Shown here: positions 13,001-24,659 of the stretch, in pieces
Layout: every line of letters starts with the position of its first letter
How positions within the stretch are numbered: the stretch's first letter is position 1
Assembly: GCA_032433595.1 (NCBI GenBank)
Contig: JASWJB010000069.1
Span: 92,971-156,970 of the forward strand
DNA: 64,000 nucleotides
Origin: Conoideocrella luteorostrata
Lineage: Eukaryota > Ascomycota > Sordariomycetes > Hypocreales > Clavicipitaceae
Reading direction: 5' to 3'
Notes under the pieces: generated by a model
The model's database searches: none
The model's input: only the letters and a program-made list of their open reading frames with translations
What the model was told of the DNA's origin: nothing
Made by a program: the position numbers and the translations under genes

Positions 13001-16000
13001 GTGCAGTGAGTTCTCGGATGACGACGGCGCTTGAGAAGCCAGATTGCAATCCGCGTAGAGAGAGTACGGCGGTCTTGCTCGGTAGGCAAGCGCGAAGTGC
13101 CGCGATGCTTTCATCACTGAGCCGTCCATCTTCCGAATACACTACTGCACTGAGATCGGTCGGAATTGCCTTGACCAGTTCTCTCTTAGATGTTCCAGAC
13201 ACCATGGTAATGGTACGACCGTGTCGTCCAATTGCAGACGCCTCATCGGTAGCTGCGAGGAAGCGGAAGAACCATGCACGCTGGTCCGACTCGTTTTGAG
13301 AATACGCTTCCAATGTGGTCATGAGAGTCTCACCAAACTGGCAAAAAAGGACGCTCTCATTCTTTGGGATTGCGCTCAAGATCAGCTTGGCTTGCAAGTT
13401 ATAGTGGATTTGACTGAGGAATTGGGCAATTCCCTCTCCCGCGCTGAAATTTTCATCCTCAAGAACCACGATGTCCTCGTACGGGACCTGAATGAGAGAG
13501 GCATTACTCGACGTAAGTGCTATAACTCGAGATCCATAGGATAATCTTCCCGCGCACAAGTACTTTAGCGTCTGAGAATGAGTGATTTCGATCGGCTCAT
13601 TGAGACAGAAATCGACGTGAACATTGGCATGTACAGCAGATTCTAATGCCTGCGGCACGCGAACTATGTTCGCGACATGTGGCACATCTCCAGCAGCCTT
13701 GTTGATTGAAACCACGGCGCTTGAAGTCGAAACCGCGTTCTCGATAACTCGCCTTATGGAGTTGACAGAATCGTTGCGCTCCTGGTCCATTGTAATACGG
13801 GGAATGTACACGTTGCCATTCTTAATTGCTAGTTCCAACTCCGTCGTCCAAAGGAATGACGAGGACGAAGATCGGTCCTGCAGCCTTTCAGAGACAATAA
13901 GTCGTAGGAAGGCTTCTAGAACGGCCGTTTCCGACCCTTCAATTGAGTCCACGTCCAAGAACTGTAAACGCATCTCAGGATCCTCATGAATGACTGTTCT
14001 GCCGAGACCGACCAAAGCACTGTGGTATGGCCCAGCTGGAGAAGACTTATTGATCACCCAAGTCATGGTCTTGTAAGATTTGAGAACAAGCTGAAGCTTG
14101 CTGAAAGTTTCTCTGTTCAAATCCTTCAACACTGGCTTGTCAAGTTCAGTAAGGCTTAGAATAGCGCGGGCATTCGGCTCGGCATCAACGCCAATATCCA
14201 TCAAGGACTCTAGGATACGAATACGACCGCCCCAAACTGCGGAAATTCGAGACTCCAGTGCTTCCGCAAGCCGGATAGTGCGAAGACTGGTGCCTCCTAG
14301 AATGATAATATCTCCTTTGAAGATATCAGAGGCGGCGTTTGAGCGGACCAAAGGGTTTCGAAGCACGGCGATTAGGTCATCATCAGCTTGGGATACAATG
14401 ACTGAAGTGGTAGACTTGGGCTGGGTTGATTGCTTTTCTGTGGAGGAGAGAACTCCAGAGAAGCCCGATTCCTTCAGCTCTCTGTGCAGCTGGGCGAGCG
14501 ACATGGCGACTGTGGGGGCTTCCATGTCCATGGCTGTTTGAAGAAACTTCAAGTGTATGCAACCATCTTCCGGAGTAGCCATGAGCAAGAAACCTCCTGG
14601 TCGCATCAGCTGTCGAGTTGTCCGCATTTGCGCTATCGACTTCAACGGGTCTGCAAGAATGACCAGGTCGAATGAATTCGAGAGCAAGCTTTCGTCGCTT
14701 TCCAATTGTACGAGACGCAGTCTCTCATCGCTGATGTTCATGGAGGCTTTACCCTGTTCCAACTGCGCGGAAGTGTCAAACGCAACGGTATATGAAGCAA
14801 ACTCTGACCCAAGATCTGTAAAGACCCGTCGAACAACACCACTTGACGAAGCACCCAGCTGCAATATCCTCATCCGCGGGTAGCGATGAGCAATCTGTTT
14901 CGCAAAGTTGGACAGTTGCAACTCGGTATGACCTAAACCGTAGCGCTCAGTGTGCCATCGGCGAAGGAGGACATCGAGAGGCTCAACAAGCTGGAACTGT
15001 CGCCGAAGACGCTGCATACCAGAGAGGCCACTTTGCAGCAACTGCTCGACAACTCTGTCAATAAGCACCGCGTCCACGGGCTCCGGATGGTCATACTGCA
15101 AGCTCTCTCCGTCGTCCGAATAATGACGCGGAGTCGTCATGAGTTTCGCCAAAGCAGGGTATTTCTCAGCAATGCTCTCCACAGATTTGGCAGATCGAAG
15201 AGCTTCCAGAGCCCGCTGAGCCTTCTGCTCCAGCGCGCGGTAAGACAGTTCGTCGATATCGGAGGGCTGACTGATGCACTCCTGCCCGGAAAGGACGTCT
15301 TGTACCCAGAGAGTACGTTGGAACACCGGTCTATCGTCTTGTGCAGTGGTCGGAATCAGAGCACTCATGGTCAGGTCATGGATCGCAAGGCGCTGTTCAC
15401 CAGTCGTTCCATCAAAGATCTCAATGTCAGAAGTGATCTTAGGCATAGAACCCTGCGCTGCTGGCTCGAACTGCGAAATAAATGAGTCAACAGCAACGTT
15501 TGTAGATGCAGTGATTCCAGCAGACGGGGCAAATAACCTGATACTGCCAATCTTGGTCGGCAAGAAGGCAGTCCACAGTGAACCGTCCATAGTAGCTGCA
15601 AAGGCCGCAAAGACGGTCTGAAAGCTCACGTCAAGCCAAGTAGGGTGAATAGCGGCGTGTCTATGGCCTTCCTCCACAGTAATCACCGCGGTTGCTCTAT
15701 TCATGGATCGCTCCAGAGACGAGATTGCTTGGAACGACCCACTATATCCCAAACCCAGTTCTCCTAATGCTCCGTAAAACCGTTCAATGCTCATTGGACT
15801 TAGATCATTACTAAGCTCTTGCTCCCTAGAAGGTATACAGAGAGAATTGCAAGCATCACTGTGAATTCGTACTTGTCCAGTGCATACGCGACGCATAATG
15901 CCATCCTCCAGAGCAGCGGCGCTCAGAGAAAATGAAGCAGTCACGACGCCGGCCTCAGAAGAATCGATGGTCTGTAGCGAAAACATGGTTTCGCTACCTT

Positions 16001-19000
16001 CAGAGCTGTCCGTTAGCGCGATGGCCTTCGAGATGATCAGATTTCGAAGCTCTAGCATGTGTACGTTTTCGCCTCGGATACGGGCGAGTGCTGCAGCTGC
16101 TTCAAGGGCCATGGTACAGTACACAGCACCAGGTACGATGATTTGACCTTGAATTTTATGGCCTCGGAGCCAAGGCAGTTCTTCAAGTTTAAATATGTTG
16201 CGCCAGCGTGGTTCATAGTCGCTATCATCCGTTGTCCTTGCACCGAGAAGCTCATGAGGGCGCTCGCGGCGGGAACGAAGCTGTTTATTGATACGAGATT
16301 CTCGCCAGAGCATACGATGATCCCATGGATAGCCAGGCATATCTTCGACAGGAGCTGGAGGCGTGAGAGAGGAGGATTCAGCGAAAGACTCGAAGTATCC
16401 TTCAAAGTTGACGAAAGAAGGGCCGAGATTCAGCCAAAGCGAGCCCAGGGCACTAGCGAACGCGGCAACATCATCACGTTTTCTGTCCAGTACTCCCTCA
16501 TAGAGAATGTTCTCGCCCAGAACAGCCTTGATAGCCTGTAGAGTTGGGCCTTTCAACGCCGGGTGGGGTCCAACCTCGAGGCCAACTGTAAAGCCGTCAG
16601 GGTTCCTCTGCAAGGTACCCTTGACAGCTTCTGAGAAGAGCACCGTTTGAACCATGTTGTCTCTCCAATAGGTGCCAGCAAGCTCGGATTTGTTGTTCTC
16701 CCAAGTCATCTCAGAACCTCCGTAGACACTCGAAACCCAGGTGCAGTCTCCCTGAGGCTTGTTAACTTGGATTTTACAGGCTAAAAGAGAATCGACGTAG
16801 GCGGTAGCGCAGGGAATCATGTGGTGAGAGTGATACGCAGTGTCGACCTGCAAGACTCGGTTGAAAACACTCTTCTCGTCCAATATGGCCTTCGCAAGTA
16901 GCACAGCCTCTTCATCGCCGGATAAAGTGACGCTATTGGGCGAGTTACTTGCTGCTACCGCCAACCTATCCTTCAGCTGGGGCTCAGTCGAGCAGAAGGC
17001 TGCCGCTTCCTCAATTCCCCAGCCAACGGCAATCATAGAACCCTTCTGGCCAACCTTGCCGCCAGCTAGTTTAGCGTGCACACCGCGATAGTAGGCAATG
17101 CGGATCGCGTCAGTCGCAGAGATGAATCCTGCTGCATATGCGGCACCAATTTCACCAGAGGAATGGCCAACAACGGTGTGGAAAGAGATGCCGGCTGCTC
17201 TGAGGAGATCGACGAGTCCTATTTGCAATGCGGTGCAGGCGGGTTGGGAAATTGCAGCTTCACGAATTCGTGACTTGCTAGGTTCAGCTGAAAGTTCATC
17301 GCATAGTCTCCAATTTGGTCCATCGGGAAGAGTTCTCAAGGCTTCATCAAGGTCTGCAATGATGTCGCGGAAGCGTGGTGAGTTGCGCAGCAAGCTGGCG
17401 CCCATGGTTGGCCATTGAGCGCCTTGTCCTGTAAAGACACCTAGTATTTTAATGGAAGCCGAGGGAGCTGTGGGGACACCACGCTTTCCCAACTCTGTCC
17501 CAGTGTTTTTTGCTTTAGTTAGAGCTTCCTTCATTTCTTGGAGTAGGGATTCTTTGGTTGGGCCGGAAAAGGAAATCTTCATGGGCAAGGAGGACCTGTG
17601 AGCCTGAAGTGTTGCTGCTACCTCGTGCAACGATTTGTTATTCTGCTCTAGGTAAAGAACATACTTCTCGACCATGGAAGTCAATGCGGTAGTCGAGTTT
17701 GCCGAAAGTAAAAATGGAATTGGCGAGAAATCAGATCGTAAGGCGTTGTTTGACCTCTCAAGCAGTGACTTTTTGGCGCGAGAACTAACATAATGTACCG
17801 TGGGATCGTAACTCTCCAAGATTGCATGGGAATTTGTGCCACCAAACCCAAAACTGTTCACACTGGCACGAAGTATCCCCCTTTCCGGTACTGTCGGCCA
17901 AGATGTGGGAGCTGTCGGCACGCAAAGGCTTTTGTAGGACGGTGACACGCTGGGGTTTAGATTTTGAAAGTGTTGATTCGGAGGAATGACTTTGTTCTTC
18001 AGCGCCAAAGCAGCCTTTAGCAAGCCCGCAATACCTGCACAACCTTCAGTGTGGCCAATAATGGTTTTAATCGAACCAACGTATAGTTTCTGGTGGCTGC
18101 TCGAGTCATCATCTGGGAAAAATGCCTGCTTAATTGCCGAAGCTTCACGAGGGTCACCAGCCTGGGTACCAGTTCCTGTGGAGGGTATTTATTAGCGTGC
18201 ATTACTTCCGTGTTCACGATCGGGAGTTACCATACCATGTGCTTCGAAATACTGGCATCTATCAGCCGGGTTATTGATATCCAGACCAGCCCGGCGGTAT
18301 GTGGATCGAATCAAAGCAGCCTGCGCTTCCGGACTGGGAAGCGTAATGCCCTGAGTTCGTCCATCTTGATTAACTCCTGTCTCTCTGATAATTGCATCGA
18401 TCCTATCGCCATCCTTCAAAGCTTGAGACAGCGTCTTAAGGAAAACTGCAGCCACACCTTCGCCTCGGGCATAGCCGTTAGCAGACTCGTCCCACATCTT
18501 GGACTTGCCATCAGGAGAAATCATGTGCAAGCTGGTCTCCCCAATGAAACTGTCAGCGTTCAAGATGAGGTTCGATCCAGCAGCGCAGGCAATCTTGGTC
18601 TCGCCACTTCGCAAGCTTTGCACTGCAAGATGTACAGCAACAAGACTGGACGAGCAAGCGGTGTCCACAGTCATAGACGGTCCGCTCCAATCAAACACGT
18701 AGGAGACGCGATTTGATATTAGTGCTCTAGATGTACCTGTTGCCATGTACTGGGAGAATGTTTCTGGATCCCGCGTCACGATTTCGGCGTAGTCGCCAGT
18801 CATGACACCAACATAGCAGCCCGTTGAGCTGCCGCGCATGGCATCGAGTGTCAAGCCACTGCTTTCCATTGCTTCGTAAACGGTCTCGAGGAGGAGTCTT
18901 TGTTGGGGATCAATAGCTGCAGCCTCACGAGGCGCGATATTGAAAAAGACAGAGTCGAATAACCGGGGGTCATCTTCTATAAAGTACGCCTTCGTGACGT

Positions 19001-19205
19001 TGCTGGCACCATGGTGCTCACCATCTGGATGGTAGAATCCTTGAGCGTTGAACCTGGATTCAGGAACCTCTTTGGTAAGATCTGTAGGATTACAGAGTAA
19101 CTCCCAGAGCTTGTGGGGAGAAGTGACATGTCCGGGAAAACGACATCCACTGCCAATAATAGCAATGGGCTCTTTTGGAGCATCTATTTGGAATTTTTGC
19201 GTCAT
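7006..19205 (-). CDS. PKS-NRPS hybrid synthetase (KS-AT-DH-MT*-ER*-KR-ACP-C-A-T-R)
   Basis: The core enzyme of the cluster builds a reduced polyketide chain, couples it to an amino acid and releases it through a terminal reductase. Five exons (19205-18236, 18175-12369, 12308-11853, 11803-11653, 11594-7006) join in frame to 3990 residues. KS: Cys184 in DTACSSS, His323 in EAHGTGT, His365 in GHTEG. AT: GHSSG, Ser about 662. DH: His about 996 in [11 protein letters not shown], Asp about 1172 in HPTWLDV. The MT motif I near 1427 reads [10 protein letters not shown] instead of the LEIGAGTGG type, so it is probably dead. The ER region has no NADPH motif. KR: GLAGQMG near 2115 and NYSAAN. ACP Ser about 2430 in FGVDSL. 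C: HHIIIDG near 2687. [12 protein letters not shown] and [23 protein letters not shown] and a YVASK catalytic pair, consistent with reductive release. All introns lie in the PKS half. A Ser/Thr-rich linker joins ACP to C. Product unknown. Confidence 0.95.
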
Positions 19206-19960
19206 GTTGAAGTTGCTATACTCCTAATAACGAATGGAATGTTGAGAGACAAGGTTTAGCAAAGTCACGAAGGAGGAGAAGATTATACTGAGCTAGTTTC
19301 AGGTGAAGATATGTCACCTCATAAGCTACATATAAGTATTGAGACAAAGAAAAAATTCCTCTCCGCGTAATACTATTCAGTACAGCCTCCATTTTCGCTG
19401 AATCCATCGCAGTAGGCCGAAATAGGGAACTAACAATCCTCTCTTGGACTTGTCAAGCTGAGTCAATGAGACCAGCTCGCAAGGCGACATGTTCTAGTCG
19501 TCAAGCTAAACGACGTGTTTGACGGTGCACGGCGTGATTATGTCCGATCTCAGTAAGCTCACTTGTCAGCTTCACGCCGAAAGACCGCCTTAATTCGGTG
19601 CCGAATATATCATTCGGTATCGGTGATTGGCCAGTTAATACGTTCAGACTTTGCCAAATATCGCATATAAGTCAGATTCGGCCTTTCTACGACGAAAGCC
19701 GGAAACGCCCCTGAAGAGATCTTAATCCGCCCGAATTACGCCCAACTTGATTCTATCCACATCCTACTTGGCATCTGGTAATTATTCTCTGTCTTAACCC
19801 TCTAACCAGGCTCCTTAAACATCGTTTCTCGCGGGTATACACAAACCGTTTAATTTAATTACAATATTCGAAAGTCTACGAGAAACTCCAATCCATTTAC
19901 AATCCGACAGCCCACTTCACTCTTATTCTTTTTTAACTTGGAAAATAAAGGGGGCTCAGG
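19206..19960. promoter_or_regulatory. Divergent promoter of PKS-NRPS and hydrolase with repeated TTCGG boxes
   Basis: This 755-base gap separates two divergent start codons. It holds an inverted repeat ATTCGG-TG-CCGAAT at 19593-19606, ATTCGGTATCGG at 19612-19623, CGCCGAA (TTCGGCG on the other strand) at 19575-19581, ATTCGG at 19676-19681 and CCGAAT at 19731-19736. CGG-based half-sites in inverted or direct repeat are what Zn2Cys6 regulators bind, and two such regulators are encoded nearby. The same core occurs in three other promoters of the cluster. Which regulator binds is inference. Confidence 0.6.
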
Positions 19961-21262
19961 ATGCATAAATTTTTCAAGGACGAATTCTTCAACTTCGAGT
20001 ACCTTCGCCTCCTGGCCATGGCTCCTCATGAAGGAGCAGAAATAGGCGAGGCGCTCGAGGCAGCCGCCAAAATCAAAGAAGGCAACCCAGAAAGCTGGTA
20101 TGAAGCATTTTTGCACGCGGGAAACATTGCAGAACAGATTGGACTGGAGTGCGAGCGCGCCGGAGACCGCGTTGGTGCACGTCGGGGCCTTCTTCGTTCG
20201 TCCAATTACCTCCGGGCTGCGCAATTCATGCTGAACGAAGGGCCAATTGGCCAAGACACGCGAGTTCTGCCAACAATTGAACGAGCGATTGGTAATTTTC
20301 GCAAGGGCATAAAATATAGAGATGGAGAAACCTTCTTCTTGGATATTCCGTACGAGGATGGCAAGACGCTGCCCGGATATCTCTATCTTCCCGATGCTTC
20401 AAAGCAGCTCCTAGGCTCAAAAACACCTATCCTCATCAACTCGGGCGGAGGCGATTCGACCCAAGAAGAAATCTATTTCATCAATGGCGCCTATGGCCCA
20501 GAGGTTGGATATGCCGTTTTGACCTTTGAAGGACCTGGGCAGGGAATTGTTTTGCGCCGTGACAAGCTCCCCATGAGGCACGACTGGGAGGCAGTCACGA
20601 GCAAAGTTCTGGACCACCTTTACAGCTTCGCCGATGACCACCCAGATGCCAACTTGGATCTTGATTGCGTGGCCATAGTCGGTGCCTCCATGGGCGGCTA
20701 TTTCGCACTACGAGGTGCGGCGGATCCTCGCATGAAGGCCGCCATCTGCATCGACAGCTTCTACGACCTAAACATGTACGCGGGCGGAAGAATGCCAGGC
20801 CCTCTTTTCAACGGATTCATGAATGGCTGGATCTCCGACTGGCTGTTTGACGGCGTGCTCCGCCTCCTGCAAGCCGTGTCCTTCCAGGCGAGGTGGGAGT
20901 TTAATCACATGCGATGGGTGACAGGGGAGACGTCCGAAGCTGCCATCATGCGAGCCTGTCAGCCATTTACGCTCCGGGAGGCAGATGGGTCCGAATATCT
21001 CGCCCGGATCAAGTGCCCGACGCTCGTCACCGGCGCGGCTGCAAGTTGGTATTACGACCCCACCACGACGACGGATAAGCTGTATGACTCTTTGCAGAGT
21101 CTGGCGCCGGAAGTTACCAAGGAACGGTGGGTCGCTACCGAAATATCCTTGGGGGGCCTGCAGGCCAAGGTCGGGGCATTTTCCTATTCGGCTCAGAGGA
21201 CCTTTCACTGGTTGGACAAGGTTTGGGGGGTTAAGCGCAGGGATTTGTCTTCAAGTGCGTGA
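19961..21262 (+). CDS. Alpha/beta hydrolase (FrsA/DUF1100-like), PKS-NRPS partner
   Basis: A single-exon protein of 433 residues with an N-terminal helical lid (residues 1-110) and an alpha/beta hydrolase core. The nucleophile elbow is GASMGGY with Ser243, and the oxyanion region is NSGGGDST near 160. Hydrolases of this family stand beside many fungal PKS-NRPS genes (fusarin and cytochalasan clusters are examples) and act on the released aldehyde or in ring formation; the same role here is inference. The start codon at 19961 is the first in frame and gives the usual length. Near the C terminus, where many relatives of this fold have a Glu-His-Cys stretch holding the catalytic His, this protein reads GGLQAKVGAF, so the third catalytic residue is unclear; His in TFHWLD a few residues on is a candidate. 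It shares the divergent promoter with the synthetase. Confidence 0.88.
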   Translation: MHKFFKDEFFNFEYLRLLAMAPHEGAEIGEALEAAAKIKEGNPESWYEAFLHAGNIAEQIGLECERAGDRVGARRGLLRSSNYLRAAQFMLNEGPIGQDTRVLPTIERAIGNFRKGIKYRDGETFFLDIPYEDGKTLPGYLYLPDASKQLLGSKTPILINSGGGDSTQEEIYFINGAYGPEVGYAVLTFEGPGQGIVLRRDKLPMRHDWEAVTSKVLDHLYSFADDHPDANLDLDCVAIVGASMGGYFALRGAADPRMKAAICIDSFYDLNMYAGGRMPGPLFNGFMNGWISDWLFDGVLRLLQAVSFQARWEFNHMRWVTGETSEAAIMRACQPFTLREADGSEYLARIKCPTLVTGAAASWYYDPTTTTDKLYDSLQSLAPEVTKERWVATEISLGGLQAKVGAFSYSAQRTFHWLDKVWGVKRRDLSSSA

Positions 21263-21723
21263 CTCTTATTTTAAGTTTCCGAGGTTACATTTTAGTCAAT
21301 ACAAGTTTTTCGTGGGGGTCCTCTATCCACAAGTTGCGTTGCATTGCATCTGCATCACGTTTTTGCCATGTGCGGCCCAAGTCTCAGCGTGACATGAACC
21401 GGTTCCCCGGCAATGTCCGAGAATCGAGCGGCTATCCCTAATTTTGCAAAGGAAGGTAAATTGTATCTCTATACATACTCCTTGTAGCTGGTCATAACTC
21501 CGAAGGCGTGCGGAATGCTGTATTTCTCTGCCAGGCTCTCGGTAACAATGGTAGGCAGGGCACGCTCTGTGTCATAAAAAACAAATTGGCACTGCATTCT
21601 TCTAAGTAGCTATCCTCTCTAGCAGGCTATTTCTATTTACAAAATCCACCCTTACGACCAGACTCTATGTTGTGGTCATCTACCCCGTAACATAACTTTC
21701 CATTGCATCTGTAGAGACCCTGT
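21263..21723. other. Intergenic gap between convergent 3' ends
   Basis: The hydrolase and the small membrane protein gene converge on this stretch. I see no open frame of note and no repeat. Confidence 0.6.
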
Positions 21724-22263
21724 CTAGATTCCCTCAAGCACCGCCACTACAGTCGCGGCCACCAAGCACAGCCAAGCAGGCACATTGACAAGCAGCGACC
21801 GCTTGAAGTTCATGGCCAACCACGCCTTGATGGAATTTTCGTTCTTGGCGCCAGGGTCTGACGGGTCGCCAATCGCGGATGTCAGCGCCTTGCTGCGAAG
21901 TCCATAGTAAAAGTGGGAGATGCTAAACAAGCCGCCCGCCAGGTACAGCCTGGCTGCCAGCAGGCTACTGCACTTGGCGGCACCATAGCCGTTTGCCATG
22001 GCAAGGGCGAAGACGCCAGGATAAGATATCAAGATGGCCGGGGTGCCTCTGGTCCAGATGGTCGGCATGTAGTGCGGCATAAGCTTGCCCGCGGGGTTGT
22101 TGGGGACTTGGGCGAGATTGGGGTGGATAAAAGCCGAGAAGAAGAGATCCTGCGCCCACGAGAACATCAGGGAGGCAGAGGAGATGGCCACGGGCGAAAT
22201 GCGCAGCAGGGCCAAGGCGGCCTTGGCGGCTGTGATGTTGGCGGGATCATTGGAGGTGGACAT
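21724..22263 (-). CDS. Small four-helix membrane protein (DUF1772/anthrone oxygenase-like)
   Basis: A 179-residue, single-exon protein with about four hydrophobic segments: residues around 25-45, 75-95, 100-120 and 155-175. A polar loop with PNNPAGKLMPHYMP lies between the first two. Length, helix count and a conserved tryptophan/aromatic pattern resemble the DUF1772 family, which includes fungal anthrone oxygenases and other small membrane proteins in biosynthetic clusters. No cofactor motif can be seen and the PKS-NRPS product is not expected to be an anthrone, so a role in oxidation or membrane tethering is only a guess. An ATTCGGCGTTTCGG motif lies 385 bases upstream of its start, a site shared with other cluster promoters. 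Confidence 0.75.
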   Translation of the reverse strand: MSTSNDPANITAAKAALALLRISPVAISSASLMFSWAQDLFFSAFIHPNLAQVPNNPAGKLMPHYMPTIWTRGTPAILISYPGVFALAMANGYGAAKCSSLLAARLYLAGGLFSISHFYYGLRSKALTSAIGDPSDPGAKNENSIKAWLAMNFKRSLLVNVPAWLCLVAATVVAVLEGI

Positions 22264-23523
22264 TTTGATGGACGGACGCGAAGACGGTGATGGCGATGGC
22301 GATTGCGACAGGTGATGCGGGAAACTGGGGACAAGTGCGTAGATAAAGACTTGTCGCTACAGAGTCATGCATGCCGCGCAATTGTGGTAATCATGATGGC
22401 TTCCTTATAACGCATCTACGGCGACGACTTGCTCACGCCGGAGCGAGGCTGACGATGACTGTGGCCTGCTGGACTATGGGTTGTCGCCGCGAAAATGCCA
22501 ATCGAACCACCCTTGGCAGCTAACATCAGATGCTGAAAGCCCCCGAGAGCTCAGAAGTGGCTTTGCGCTGGGTGTTCCACTCCGACGAGAGCTGCTTCAG
22601 CCAACCGACTTACACATGCAACGGCGATGGAAATGCCAAATTGGGACATTCGGCGTTTCGGTGGGTCTGGCATCTCGAAAATCCCCTCTTAATTTCGGCG
22701 TTGGGGTGTGGGGCTGTTCGATGTTGCTGCTGTCAGCTCTGACTCTCGTTCGCTACAGATGCCACCCGCAGACGTTAGGCGGCATTGCTTTCAAATCTCG
22801 ATTATTCATTGCACCTGCCTGGGAATTGAGATTATCAATTTTTTTGTATGGCGAGTTGATGGTATTAATCATCTCCACACGCAGTTCTATTGGCCGGACC
22901 TTGCTGGCATATTTGCGACGCGCGATGGGGAGTGGGCGGCACCCCAACCTACAGGCCCTGTGTCGTTCTTCCCCATAGCCAGTTACAGTCGCGTGATTTT
23001 TTTTTTATAATTCTCTTTCGAGGCTTTATTTAGCTAGCCACCTAGACTAAATTATGGGGGAATCCGCTCCATACATACAGTGAGTATTCTCAGCGAAGAA
23101 GGGCAGGTCTTGCTGATTAGGGGAAACCTATGACTTGACGGTCGCGTGATTTAATCGCCGGTAGCAGTCGCTGAAATGAGTATGTAACGACTACAATGCG
23201 CTGCAGCCACGTAGATTGCCAAAGAGATTATGTCTCGTTACTAGATGAACGGTATTCACGTTCATTAAGCTCGAAGCTACCCTATGCCATGTCATCTTAC
23301 CACGTATTCGCAACCACACGCCAGACGCTCTCTGATTTACCGTTTTCGGAACTTGCCAGTCGTGATCAAGTGGCAGTCATACCACGGTGGTAGCATAGCA
23401 GCATAGTTTTAAATGTAAGATACGTGAAAATAATCCTGCCGCCGTAGAATTTCTCCCTCGCGCCATCACAGACAGTCCTTGCACTCGATAGTCGTTCCCT
23501 CTGAAGTTGGATGGATACGGCCG
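22264..23523. other. Intergenic region with promoter of the small membrane protein
   Basis: No convincing gene. Open frames at 22481-22978 on the plus strand overlap frames on the minus strand and show no domain. The proximal part contains the promoter of the minus-strand gene ending at 22263, including the CGG-box at 22648-22661. Confidence 0.5.
22648..22661 (+). promoter_or_regulatory. Candidate regulator site ATTCGGCGTTTCGG
   Basis: This 14-mer matches the site at 24859-24872 at 13 of 14 positions and shares its first 11 bases with the reverse complement of 27572-27582. It lies 385 bases upstream of the small membrane protein gene. Two CGG triplets in direct orientation fit a Zn2Cys6 target. 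Confidence 0.5.
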
Positions 23524-24659
23524 CTAGCTGGATTCATCACTTCCCGCATTACCCATACCCTTTTCCACACGCCTCTGCAAAGATACATTTCTCAAATGCG
23601 TGTCCTCCGCCGACGTCAAAAGCAGCTACCCGGACATCAGCACAGCTCCACGAGCACAGAGCGCAGTTGACCATTCTTGAGAACTTACATATAACTCCAC
23701 ACCAACACCATGCAGCAGCAGCGCCAGCATGCCAGACGACCCAAAGAAAATGTCCAGCGCGACAGCAATTTCCATCGGATTGCCGCCCCTGTCCGCCTTG
23801 ACAACGACCATGGTCTCCGTCGCGTCGCGATACCACGCCTCGCATGCGGGATAGAAGAACAGCGTGTACTCTTTGATGTGTCCAAACACGTCGTCGATCT
23901 GAGCGCACGGCCGTGCCGAGTAATAACCGCCACCACCGCGGATGCTGATGATTTTGGCGGCGGCCATCATGATGAGGCGCAGGGAGATGATAGTCCCGGC
24001 CTGATTCCCTCGCCCTGATTAGCTAGTTACGGTAACACGAAAGAAAAGGGGAGGAGGGAGGGGGGGGAGGAGTATTTGCAACGAAGCGTACTCACGTAGA
24101 ACCAAGCTCGGAGCATCCAGGCTCTATGCTGCGCAATCCTAAGTCGCTTGATGTTGTAGTATGCCAGACCCAGCGCGACCAGGAACATGCCTCCCGTAAG
24201 CGCCAGGTAAATCTGCGTCTCTGGCTCGCCCCCGAAGGCATGCCTCATGATCATGAACGCCCCCGCCGTAGACACCAGCGACAGCAGAATAATGACATGG
24301 CCGTTGATTCTGTGGAACAGAAGCAGCTTGTATCGGATGATTGGCACGAACTGGAAACAGACCAGAAACGCAGCCGGCAGCACCGTAGCCAGGTGCAGCA
24401 TGATGCCTATCCTCCCATGCCCGCCGCGATAGTAGTAGCACTCGCCTGGCGCAGTCTGCAGGTTTTCGGGCTGCGAGCCCAGCGGCCCGCAGAAAATCCC
24501 ATCAAAGTTCAGATAGGGGAGGCGGGCCAGGGTGAAGCCCAGTAGTGCGCCGGCAAAAATGAACCAGAGAATGAAGTTGTACCCTTTTCTGAAGCCAACT
24601 GGATGGAAGACCTTCTCGAAGCCTCTCGGCGAGGGTGGTGGGGTCGTCGAGTTGGACAT
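23524..24659 (-). CDS. DUF2306 family membrane protein
   Basis: Three exons, 24659-24096, 24000-23689 and 23574-23524, join in frame to 308 residues. The first two joins restore family sequence (AWFY followed by AGTIISLRLIMM). The protein begins with GFEKVFHPVGFRKGYNF and has about seven hydrophobic segments, with ILHLATVLPA, FVPIIRYKLLLFHRINGHV and QHRAWMLRAWF, features of the fungal DUF2306 membrane family whose biochemical role is unknown. His-rich positions in the second and third helices could bind metal or haem, but that is speculation. An in-frame ATG lies 24 codons upstream (24731); I chose 24659 because family similarity begins there. The last, 17-codon exon depends on a GTAAGT donor and a TTTGCAG acceptor; without that intron the frame runs to 23626. 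The CGG-box 200 bases upstream links it to the cluster. Confidence 0.82.

Noticed and set aside
7229..17418. Many plus-strand open frames across the PKS-NRPS
   Set aside because: They are shadows of the minus-strand coding sequence, show no domains and have no splice logic of their own.
15000..18000. Active C-methyltransferase domain in the PKS
   Set aside because: Flanking MT sequence is present but the SAM-binding loop is replaced by LGASSSG.
12309..18023. The long frame as a separate PKS gene
   Set aside because: It lacks the KS active-site Cys and the ACP; splice sites at 18236/18175 and 12369/12308 join it in frame to the neighbouring exons of one PKS-NRPS gene.
22481..22978. A 165-codon plus-strand frame as a gene
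   Set aside because: No recognisable domain, composition unlike coding sequence, overlaps frames on the other strand and the promoter of the small membrane protein.
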